NCBI GenBank assembly: GCA_002336855.1
Contig: DDEV01000043.1
Coordinates: forward strand, 1-8,194
Direction: 5' to 3'
Length of the DNA: 8,194 nucleotides
From: Leucobacter sp. UBA1945
GTDB lineage: Bacteria > Actinomycetota > Actinomycetes > Actinomycetales > Microbacteriaceae
The first letter of the stretch is position 1, and every line of letters begins with the position of its first letter. Positions 1 to 5,219 of this stretch are shown here, piece after piece. The position numbers and the translations under genes are program-made. Under the pieces are notes generated by a model. It worked only from the letters and a program-made list of their open reading frames with translations, did not search any database and was not told the origin of the DNA.

Positions 1-563
1 AGGCGGTGGTGCGGGGTTATCTCGCCGGCAGCGGCTGGAAGGAATACCAGGACAGTCAGTCGGTCTGCGGCGTCGCCCTGCCGGCGGGCCTGAAGAACGC
101 CAGCAAGCTGCCCGAGCCGATCTACACGCCGGCCGCCAAGGCTGCCGCGGGCGAACACGACGAGAACATCACCTTCGAGCGCAGCGTCGAGCTGGTCGGC
201 GAAGAGGTCGCGCTCGCGCTGCGCGACGCCTCGCTGCGCATCTTCACGCATGCCAGGCGGCTGGCCGCCGAGCGCGGCGTGCTGCTCGCCGACACCAAGT
301 TCGAGTTCGGCGCTGATCCTTTGACCGGCGAACTCACGCTCGCCGACGAGGTGCTGACGAGCGACTCCTCGCGCTACTGGGATGCGGCTCGCTACGAAGC
401 GGGGGGCGAGGATCGCCTGGCCTCGTTCGACAAGCAGATCGTGCGCAACTGGCTCGCAGCCAACTGGAACAAGCAGGGCGAACCGCCGGTGCTGCCCACC
501 GAGATCGTCGAGCGCACGCTGGCCCGCTACCGCGAGCTCTACGAGCGCATCGCCGGTGCGTAG
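1..563 (+). CDS. purC: SAICAR synthetase (phosphoribosylaminoimidazole-succinocarboxamide synthase), C-terminal part
   Basis: This is the cytoplasmic purine enzyme that joins CAIR and aspartate, using ATP, to give SAICAR. The reading frame is open from base 3 to a TAG stop at 561-563, about 187 codons, and the beginning lies left of the window. Counting from the GTG at base 6, visible family motifs are VVRGYLAGSGWKEYQ at the very start, GLKNASKLPEPIYTPAAKA at 28-46, the signature LLADTKFEFG at 93-102, and DEVLTSDSSRYW at 114-125. The GTG at base 6 is an internal valine, not a start, because conserved sequence runs into the window edge. Actinobacterial PurC is around 300 residues, so roughly the first third is missing. 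The purS and purQ genes downstream on the same strand fit a purine cluster, although a dioxygenase gene with its own promoter intervenes. The identification is firm. Confidence 0.95.
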   Translation, partial: AVVRGYLAGSGWKEYQDSQSVCGVALPAGLKNASKLPEPIYTPAAKAAAGEHDENITFERSVELVGEEVALALRDASLRIFTHARRLAAERGVLLADTKFEFGADPLTGELTLADEVLTSDSSRYWDAARYEAGGEDRLASFDKQIVRNWLAANWNKQGEPPVLPTEIVERTLARYRELYERIAGA

Positions 564-633
564 CGGCCTTTGCCGCCGGTGCACGCCGTGACCCTCATCA
601 GGGTCTTCTCGAAACGAGCTTTGGAAAAGCAAT

Positions 634-682
634 AGTGCACGATTTGCGTCTCGGCGACCCACGAAGCCGCAAATCGTGCACT
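634..682. repeat. Perfect 15-bp inverted repeat between purC and the dioxygenase gene
   Basis: The arm AGTGCACGATTTGCG at 634-648 is exactly the reverse complement of 668-682, with a 19-base loop between them. It lies 70 bases after the purC stop. As RNA it would make a stable stem, but only CTTTAATT follows it, so it lacks a clear uridine tract and is a poor classical terminator. It could be a stabilising 3'-end hairpin, a dispersed intergenic repeat, or a remnant of a small palindromic element. The pairing is directly visible and the role is unknown. Confidence 0.7.
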
Positions 683-690
683 TTAATTCG

Positions 691-725
691 CGCGGAGTGA
701 AGAGCAACAACTCCGCGAAGATTTT
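691..725 (+). terminator. Possible terminator hairpin after purC
   Basis: CGCGGAGT at 691-698 pairs perfectly with ACTCCGCG at 710-717 across an 11-base loop. AAGATTTT follows, ending at 725. A GC-rich stem followed by a short T run, upstream of a new promoter on the same strand, fits an intrinsic terminator for the purC transcript. The T run is only four long and offset by four bases, so the call is tentative. It starts eight bases after the longer inverted repeat, and the two may act together. Confidence 0.35.
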
Positions 726-734
726 GGATCCTCA

Positions 735-763
735 TTGCCAACACTTGAAGCGTCAAGTAAAAT
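735..763 (+). promoter_or_regulatory. Promoter of the dioxygenase gene
   Basis: A -35 box TTGCCA at 735-740 and a -10 box TAAAAT at 758-763 are separated by exactly 17 bases, close to the housekeeping sigma consensus. Transcription would start near 770, leaving a leader of about 16 bases before the ATG at 786. The promoter also settles the start of the gene. The in-frame TTG at 735 lies in the -35 box and the in-frame ATG at 762 lies in the -10 box, so neither can be the translation start. Confidence 0.65.
743..758. promoter_or_regulatory. Palindromic operator candidate in the promoter spacer
   Basis: ACTTGA at 743-748 and TCAAGT at 753-758 form a perfect 6+6 inverted repeat around the four bases AGCG. 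The element fills most of the 17-base spacer between the -35 and -10 boxes and overlaps the first base of the -10. A dimeric repressor bound here would block RNA polymerase. Size and symmetry fit a MarR-type or similar winged-helix repressor, a class that often controls catechol or quinone-detoxifying dioxygenases. No regulator gene lies in the window, so its identity is inference. Confidence 0.5.
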
Positions 764-773
764 GGGGGCAGCG

Positions 774-779
774 AGAGGA
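774..779 (+). promoter_or_regulatory. Ribosome binding site deciding the dioxygenase start
   Basis: AGAGGA lies six bases before the ATG at 786. It supports this start over the two earlier in-frame start codons, which fall inside the promoter. Confidence 0.6.
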
Positions 780-785
780 TCCGCA

Positions 786-1688
786 ATGACCATCACTAAG
801 ACTTCAGCCTCGGCACAATCGAGCGAAGACCTACTGCCCGACCTGACCGAGATGGGCGCGGTCACGCTCGCGGTCGGCGACCTCGACAAGATGCTCGCCT
901 TCTACCAGGGCGCAATGGGGCTGCAGGTGCTCGCACAAGAGCGTGGCACCGCGGTGCTCGGGCGGCGGGGCCGGCCGGTGCTGATCCTCGACCAAGACGG
1001 AACACTCTCGCACGCCTCTGCACGTGCTGCCGGGCTGTATCACACCGCGTTTCTCTTCGAATCGGCGACCGAACTCGCCTCGGTAATCTACTCGGTTGCC
1101 CGCGCATACCCGGCGCAGTTTCAAGGATCAGCCGACCATATCGTCTCGGAGGCCTTCTACTTTGGCGACCCCGAGGGCAACGGCGTCGAACTCTATGTCG
1201 ACAGGCCGCGAGACACGTGGAGCGTTGCAGACGGCGGCGAGATCACCATGGGTACGCTCGCGCTCGACCCCAATGCGTACCTTCGCTCGCATCTGACCGA
1301 GGAGGGAGCGCTTGCTGTTGCCGACTCCCCCGCCAAAGTCGGCCATGTGCACCTGAAAGTTGGCGACATCGAAACCGCGCGAGGGTTTTACGTCGACACC
1401 CTCGGCTTCTCGGTGACCGCAACGCACCGCGACCAGGCACTCTTCATTAGCGCCGGCGGCTACCACCATCACCTCGGCATGAACACCTGGGAGTCGCGCG
1501 GCGCATCCGAGCGAACCCCCGCGCTCGGCCTCGGCGAGGTGACGATCACACTGCCGTCGGCCGACCCCGACTCTCTCGGTGCGCTCGAGGAGCGCCTCGC
1601 GAGCCGCGGTGTGGCAAGAGTATTCGATGGGCGCGAGCTGACAGTCTTCGATCCCTGGCGGAACAAAGTTCGCGTCACGCTCGCGTAG
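786..1688 (+). CDS. VOC-family ring-cleavage dioxygenase, CatE-like (two glyoxalase-fold halves)
   Basis: This is a 300-residue protein of the vicinal oxygen chelate superfamily, resembling the CatE group of catechol 2,3-dioxygenases. That group is expected to cleave aromatic diols using a bound divalent metal in the cytoplasm. It holds four beta-alpha-beta-beta-beta modules in two halves. The first half has GAVTLAVGDLDKMLAFY at 24-40, YHTAF at 85-89 and DPEGNGVELYVDRP at 128-141. The second has VGHVHLKVGDIETARGFY at 185-202 and FISAGGYHHHLGMNTW at 220-235. Plausible metal ligands are His187 or His189, a histidine of 227-229, and Glu135. The last module lacks the usual Glu, reading DPWRNKVRV at 289-297. 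There is no signal peptide. The gene sits between purC and purS with its own promoter and operator-like palindrome, and may serve aromatic or quinone detoxification. Family membership is firm. The substrate cannot be read from sequence, and a non-dioxygenase role is possible. Confidence 0.85.
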   Translation: MTITKTSASAQSSEDLLPDLTEMGAVTLAVGDLDKMLAFYQGAMGLQVLAQERGTAVLGRRGRPVLILDQDGTLSHASARAAGLYHTAFLFESATELASVIYSVARAYPAQFQGSADHIVSEAFYFGDPEGNGVELYVDRPRDTWSVADGGEITMGTLALDPNAYLRSHLTEEGALAVADSPAKVGHVHLKVGDIETARGFYVDTLGFSVTATHRDQALFISAGGYHHHLGMNTWESRGASERTPALGLGEVTITLPSADPDSLGALEERLASRGVARVFDGRELTVFDPWRNKVRVTLA

Positions 1689-1731
1689 ACTAGAGAGCGA
1701 TCTGCTCCCAATACGCGAACACGGAGAACAC

Positions 1732-1992
1732 GTGCCTACGATTGTTGTTGATGTGATGCCCAAGGCCGAACTGCTCGACCCGCAGGGCAAGGCCACCACT
1801 GGCGCGCTGGCCCGCCTCGGGCACGGCAAGTTCGAGAATGTGCGCATCGGCAAGCGCTTTGAGCTTTCAGTCGAGGGCCCCATCACCGACGAGATCAAGG
1901 CCGAGGTGCGCGAGCTCGCCGAGCAGGTGCTCTCGAACAGCGTGATCGAAGACGTCGTCGCAATCGACTTCGGCGACGGGTCGGGCGAATAA
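1732..1992 (+). CDS. purS: FGAM synthase subunit PurS
   Basis: PurS is the small subunit of the three-part formylglycinamidine ribonucleotide synthase. It dimerises and bridges the PurQ glutaminase and the PurL synthetase so that ammonia can pass between them. The product is 86 residues, a normal PurS length of about 80-90. Recognisable family features are VDVMPKAELLDPQGKA near the start, the GKFENVRIGKRFEL block at 37-50, and a helix rich in Glu and Leu before the conserved end. Translation starts at GTG 1732, five bases after GGAG at 1723-1726. The ATG eight codons later would remove the first beta strand. The stop TAA shares its last base with the ATG of purQ, which implies translational coupling. 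The gap from the dioxygenase gene is 43 bases. The TAGACT at 1686-1691, overlapping that gene's stop, could be a -10 box, but I see no good -35. Confidence 0.93.
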   Translation: MPTIVVDVMPKAELLDPQGKATTGALARLGHGKFENVRIGKRFELSVEGPITDEIKAEVRELAEQVLSNSVIEDVVAIDFGDGSGE

Positions 1993-2693
1993 TGGCACGC
2001 ATCGGCGTCGTCACCTTCCCCGGTTCGCTTGACGATCGCGACGCGCAGCGCGCGATTCGCCTCGTCGGCGCAGAGCCCGTCGCGCTCTGGCACGGCGACC
2101 ATGACCTGCAGGGTGTCGACGCGATCGTGCTGCCAGGCGGCTTCAGTTACGGCGACTACCTGCGCGCAGGCGCCATCGCCGCCGTCGCGCCGATCATGAC
2201 CGAGGTCATCGGTGCCGCGAACAAGGGCATGCCCGTGCTCGGCATCTGCAACGGGTTTCAGGTGCTTGTCGAAGCGCACCTGCTACCCGGCGGCCTGATT
2301 CGCAACGCGCACCAGCAGTTCATTCGTCGCGACCAGCGCCTCGTCGTCGAGAACGCCTCGACCGACTGGACCAACCAGTTCGAGCAGGGCGAAGAGATCA
2401 CCATTCCGCTCAAGAACGCAGACGGCGGCTTCATCGCCGATGCCGAGACGCTGAAGCGCCTCGAAGGCGAGGGCCAGGTCGCATTTCGCTACCGCGGCGT
2501 GAACCCGAACGGCTCGCTCGACGACATCGCCGGCCTCACGAACGCGAGCGGCAATGTGGTCGGCCTGATGCCGCACCCAGAGCACGCTGTCGAGCCGGGC
2601 TTCGGCCCCAACACTGCCGAGGCGATGCGCTCGGGCACCGACGGGCTGCGATTCTTCACGAGCGTGCTCGAATCGCTCGCTGCTCGCGTCTGA
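1992..2693 (+). CDS. purQ: FGAM synthase subunit PurQ (glutaminase)
   Basis: PurQ is the class I glutamine amidotransferase subunit of FGAM synthase. It hydrolyses glutamine and passes ammonia to PurL for the ATP-dependent conversion of FGAR to FGAM. The 233-residue length is typical. The nucleophile is Cys86 in the elbow motif GICNGFQVL at 84-92. The other catalytic residues are His195 and Glu197 in LMPHPEHAVEP at 192-202. LPGGFSYGDYLRAGAIAA at 47-64 is the conserved N-terminal block. The ATG overlaps the purS stop by one base, and only a weak GACGGG lies upstream, so coupling probably drives initiation. The stop TGA at 2691-2693 lies inside the first unit of a tandem repeat array. No purL follows: the next gene lies on the other strand beyond a terminator. 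Confidence 0.96.
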   Translation: MARIGVVTFPGSLDDRDAQRAIRLVGAEPVALWHGDHDLQGVDAIVLPGGFSYGDYLRAGAIAAVAPIMTEVIGAANKGMPVLGICNGFQVLVEAHLLPGGLIRNAHQQFIRRDQRLVVENASTDWTNQFEQGEEITIPLKNADGGFIADAETLKRLEGEGQVAFRYRGVNPNGSLDDIAGLTNASGNVVGLMPHPEHAVEPGFGPNTAEAMRSGTDGLRFFTSVLESLAARV

Positions 2694-2832
2694 ATTGATG
2701 CAACGCGCACTTGCCGTGCGCGTCTGAATTGATGCAACGCGCACTTGCCGTGCGCGTCTGAATTGATGCAACGCGCACTTGCCGTGCGCGTCTGAATTGA
2801 TGCAATGCGCACTTGCCGTGCGCGTCTGAATT
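2689..2832. repeat. Tandem array of four 34-bp hairpin-forming units
   Basis: Four full units lie at 2689-2722, 2723-2756, 2757-2790 and 2791-2824. An eight-base partial unit, TCTGAATT, follows at 2825-2832. Units 1-3 are identical, and unit 4 differs by one C-to-T change at 2806. Each unit plus the next base holds ACGCGCAC, loop TTGCC, GTGCGCGT, an 8-bp hairpin. The hairpins lie at 2703-2723, 2737-2757, 2771-2791 and 2805-2825, separated by 13 bases. The array begins in the last two codons of purQ and includes its stop. It contains no variable spacers. It probably arose by duplication of the original purQ end plus a downstream hairpin. A role in mRNA 3'-end stability is possible but unproven. 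Confidence 0.95.
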
Positions 2833-2845
2833 TCAGAACCAACAG

Positions 2846-2894
2846 GCGTATCGCCCCTTCCGCAGACTGCTGCGGTGAGGGGCGATACGCTTTT
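2846..2894 (+). terminator. Two-tier hairpin terminator between the convergent purine and heme genes
   Basis: The outer stem is 12 perfect base pairs: GCGTATCGCCCC at 2846-2857 with 2879-2890. The inner stem is six pairs: CCGCAG at 2860-2865 with CTGCGG at 2870-2875, loop ACTG. Small internal loops, TT and TGA, separate the tiers. TTTT follows at 2891-2894, which suits termination of rightward purSQ transcripts. It lies nine bases beyond the hemL stop, so it may also end leftward transcripts. On that side the tract is only CCTGTTGGTT, so leftward termination is probably weaker. Confidence 0.85.
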
Positions 2895-2899
2895 GTGCG

Positions 2900-4237
2900 C
2901 TAGTTGGCTACCGCTGCCGCACGGGCGGCTGCGGGCAACGCGTCGAGCACCCGGCCAATTGCCGCGTCATCGTGCGCCGCGGTGACGAACCACGCTTCGA
3001 ATGCACTCGGCGGCAGGTTCACGCCCTGGTCGAGCATCGAGTGAAAGAACGCCCGATGCTTCGAGGTGGCCTGCCGCACCTGGGCGTACTCGCGAGGGGG
3101 CTCAGCGAACTCTCCGAAGAACACACTGAACAGGGTGCCCGCGCGCTGCACGCAGTGCGCGACTCCCGCGGCGGTGAGCGCGGCACTCACCCCGCGTTCG
3201 ATTGCAAGCGAGGCGCGGCTCAGGCTGTCGTAGGCTTCAGCGTCGGCGTGCTGCAGGGTAGCGAGGCCAGCCGCGACTGCGAGCGGATTTCCCGAGAGCG
3301 TGCCGGCCTGGTACACGGGGCCGAGCGGGGCGAGCAAGTTCATGAGATCTGCGCGACCGCCGAGACCCGCAAGCGGCAGCCCTCCGCCAATGACTTTCCC
3401 GAAGGTCAACAGGTCGGGTGCCACCCCAGCCGGCATCTCTGCGGCTTCGAGCGCCCAGAAGCCCGAAGGGCCAGCCCGGAAGCCGGTGAGCACCTCATCG
3501 AGAATCACGAGCGCACCGTGCCTGTGCGCAACCTCGATCATGTGGCGCGTGAAACCCCGCGCCGGAGGGATCACTCCCATATTGCAGGCCGCGGCCTCCG
3601 CAATCACTGCAGCGATGCGGTCGCCGTGAGCTTCGAACGCCGCCTCGAGGGCAGCGAAGTCGTTGTAGGGCAGCACGAGGGTCTGCGCCGCGGTCTCTTC
3701 GGTTACACCCGCCGAGCCTGGCATCGCGAACGTCGCGAGCCCCGAGCCGGCCGCGGCGAGAAGCCCGTCTGAATGCCCGTGATAGTGCCCGGCGAACTTG
3801 ATCAGCAGCGGTCGCCCCGTTGCTCCTCGGGCGAGTCTGATCGCGGTCATCGTCGCCTCGGTTCCCGTCGACACGAGACGCATGCGTTCGATGAGCGGCA
3901 ATCGCTCGATGACCGCCTCGACGAGCTCGGCCTCGCCCGGAACCGACGCGCCGAACCCCAGACCATCGGCCGCCGCGCGCTGCACGGCTTCGACCACGGC
4001 CGGGTGGGCGTGCCCCAGCAGGGCCGGCCCCCACGCAGCGACGAGGTCGACGTACTCGTTGCCATCGGCATCGGTCACCAGCGCACCCCGCCCCGAGACC
4101 AGAAAGCGCGGCGTGCCCCCGACCGCCCCGTAGGCCCGCACGGGAGAGTTCACGCCGCCCGGAATCAGCCGGTTCGCTCGGCTCGCGAGTGCCTCGCTTC
4201 GGGTGGTCGACCTCATCTTCGTCGTTTGCTCGTTCAT
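2900..4237 (-). CDS. hemL: Glutamate-1-semialdehyde 2,1-aminomutase
   Basis: HemL is the pyridoxal-phosphate enzyme that turns glutamate-1-semialdehyde into 5-aminolevulinate, the committed precursor of tetrapyrroles. The product is 445 residues, normal for the family. Landmarks are RANRLIPGGVNSPVRAYGAVGG at 20-41, the cofactor phosphate site STGTEATM at 123-130, HYHGHSDG at 151-158, DEVLTGFR at 247-254, the PLP-binding Lys281 in TFGKVIGGGLPLAG, and GTLSGNPLA at 312-320. The usual EPVAGNMG reads EAAACNMG at 214-221. I chose the ATG at 4237 because it overlaps the hemB stop as ATGA and has GGGGTGG five bases upstream. The ATG at 4216 has a poorer site. A longer open frame runs to 4402, but that part is hemB read in another frame. 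This is the last gene of the heme operon. Glutamyl-tRNA reductase (hemA), which makes the substrate, is not in the window. Confidence 0.96.
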   Translation of the reverse strand: MNEQTTKMRSTTRSEALASRANRLIPGGVNSPVRAYGAVGGTPRFLVSGRGALVTDADGNEYVDLVAAWGPALLGHAHPAVVEAVQRAAADGLGFGASVPGEAELVEAVIERLPLIERMRLVSTGTEATMTAIRLARGATGRPLLIKFAGHYHGHSDGLLAAAGSGLATFAMPGSAGVTEETAAQTLVLPYNDFAALEAAFEAHGDRIAAVIAEAAACNMGVIPPARGFTRHMIEVAHRHGALVILDEVLTGFRAGPSGFWALEAAEMPAGVAPDLLTFGKVIGGGLPLAGLGGRADLMNLLAPLGPVYQAGTLSGNPLAVAAGLATLQHADAEAYDSLSRASLAIERGVSAALTAAGVAHCVQRAGTLFSVFFGEFAEPPREYAQVRQATSKHRAFFHSMLDQGVNLPPSAFEAWFVTAAHDDAAIGRVLDALPAAARAAAVAN

Positions 4238-5205
4238 CGCAGCCACCCCGCGATCTCTACCGCGAAGTAACTCAGCACGGCGTCTGCGCCGGCGCGCTTG
4301 ATGCTGGTGACCGACTCCTCGATCGCGCGGCGGCGATCGATCCAGCCGTTGGCCGCGGCCGCCTCGATCATCGCGGCCTCGCCCGAGACCTGGTAGGCCC
4401 ATACCGGAACCGGGCTCGAGTGCGCCACGTCTGCGAGCACGTCGAGATAGCTCATCGCAGGTTTGACCATCACGATGTCAGCACCCTCCGCGATGTCGAG
4501 CTGCGCCTCACGCAGACCCTCGCGACGGTTCGCGGGATCCTGCTGATAGCCTCGCCTGTCACCCTGCAGCTGCGAGTCGACGGCATCGCGAAATGGGCCG
4601 TAGAAGGCCGAAGCATATTTTGCAGAATAGGCGAGGATCGCGGTATCCACGTGCCCAGCGGCGTCGAGCGCCTCGCGCACGGCTGCGACCTGGCCGTCCA
4701 TCATGCCAGACAGGCCGAGCAGCGCTGACCCGGCTTCGGCCTGCGCAACCGCCATCGATCGATACCGTTCGAGCGTCGCGTCGTTATCGATGCCCCCGCG
4801 CGCGTCGAGCACGCCGCAGTGGCCGTGATCCGTGAACTCGTCGAGACACAGGTCGGTCTGCACGACCAGCTCGTCGCCGACCTCTTCGACGACGGCCCGC
4901 GTCGCGAGGTTCAACACCCCGCCCGGGTCGTCTGCGGCGGTGCCGCGCGCATCGCGCTCAGCGGGCACTCCGAAGAGCATCACGCCGCCGATGCCCGCCT
5001 CGGCTGCTGCCGCAGCAGCCCGGCGCAGCGAGTCGATCGTGTGCTGTTGCACGCCAGGCATCGATGTGATGGCTTGCGGCTCGGTGATGCCCTCTCGCAC
5101 GAACATCGGCAGAGTCAGTTCGGCGGGGTGCAGCCGGGTCTCGGCTGCGATTCGGCGCATGGCAGGGGTGGCCCGCAACCTGCGGGGCCTGATGATTGGA
5201 CTCAA
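4234..5205 (-). CDS. hemB: Delta-aminolevulinic acid dehydratase (porphobilinogen synthase)
   Basis: HemB condenses two 5-aminolevulinates into porphobilinogen as a cytoplasmic oligomer. The 323-residue length is typical. The Schiff-base lysines are Lys196 in YSAKYASAFYGPFRDA and Lys248 in VMVKPAMSYLD. The metal loop is DLCLDEFTDHGHCGVLD at 118-134. Cys120 and Cys130 are present, but the middle position of the three-cysteine zinc site is Asp122. GMMDGQV at 167-173 is also recognisable. The start is TTG at 5205. GAAGAAGG lies six bases upstream, and the conserved RPRRLRATPAMRRIAAETRLHPAELTLPMFV begins right after it. The first ATG, at 5160, would cut that block. The hemD stop is 12 bases upstream, and the stop TGA of hemB overlaps the ATG of hemL. 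Confidence 0.96.
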   Translation of the reverse strand: MSPIIRPRRLRATPAMRRIAAETRLHPAELTLPMFVREGITEPQAITSMPGVQQHTIDSLRRAAAAAAEAGIGGVMLFGVPAERDARGTAADDPGGVLNLATRAVVEEVGDELVVQTDLCLDEFTDHGHCGVLDARGGIDNDATLERYRSMAVAQAEAGSALLGLSGMMDGQVAAVREALDAAGHVDTAILAYSAKYASAFYGPFRDAVDSQLQGDRRGYQQDPANRREGLREAQLDIAEGADIVMVKPAMSYLDVLADVAHSSPVPVWAYQVSGEAAMIEAAAANGWIDRRRAIEESVTSIKRAGADAVLSYFAVEIAGWLR

Positions 5206-5211
5206 GGGGTA

Positions 5212-5219
5212 CCTTCTTC
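5212..5219 (-). promoter_or_regulatory. Strong ribosome binding site for the TTG start of hemB
   Basis: Read on the - strand, GAAGAAGG ends six bases before the TTG at 5205. Its first two bases are also the last two of the hemD stop codon. It fixes the unusual TTG as the start and marks the only non-overlapping junction seen in the operon. Confidence 0.7.

Noticed and set aside
563..576. Five-bp hairpin GCGGC/GCCGC at the purC stop
   Set aside because: The stem is short, of a kind expected by chance in high-GC DNA, and no T run follows.
735..785. Longer dioxygenase starting at TTG 735 or ATG 762
   Set aside because: These codons lie in the -35 and -10 boxes of the promoter, while the ATG at 786 has a well-spaced AGAGGA.
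1128..2279. Open frame of 383 codons on the - strand under the dioxygenase, purS and purQ genes
   Set aside because: It spans three genes with clear motifs on the other strand, including an intergenic gap, and has no family resemblance or binding site.
2689..2832. CRISPR array or loxP-like 34-bp recombination sites
   Set aside because: Units abut directly with no spacers and no cas genes lie nearby. The unit lacks the 13-bp arms and 8-bp core of loxP, and no recombinase gene is present.
2489..2842. Repeat-peptide frame on the - strand through the 34-bp array (also a second frame at 2283-2771)
   Set aside because: The peptide repeat is only the tandem DNA read in another frame. A 34-base period is not a multiple of three, so each copy shifts frame, and no binding site or family is visible.
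4238..4402. 55-residue N-terminal extension of HemL
   Set aside because: The extension is Arg-rich hemB sequence read in another frame. The ATGA overlap at 4234-4237 and the family length support the shorter protein.
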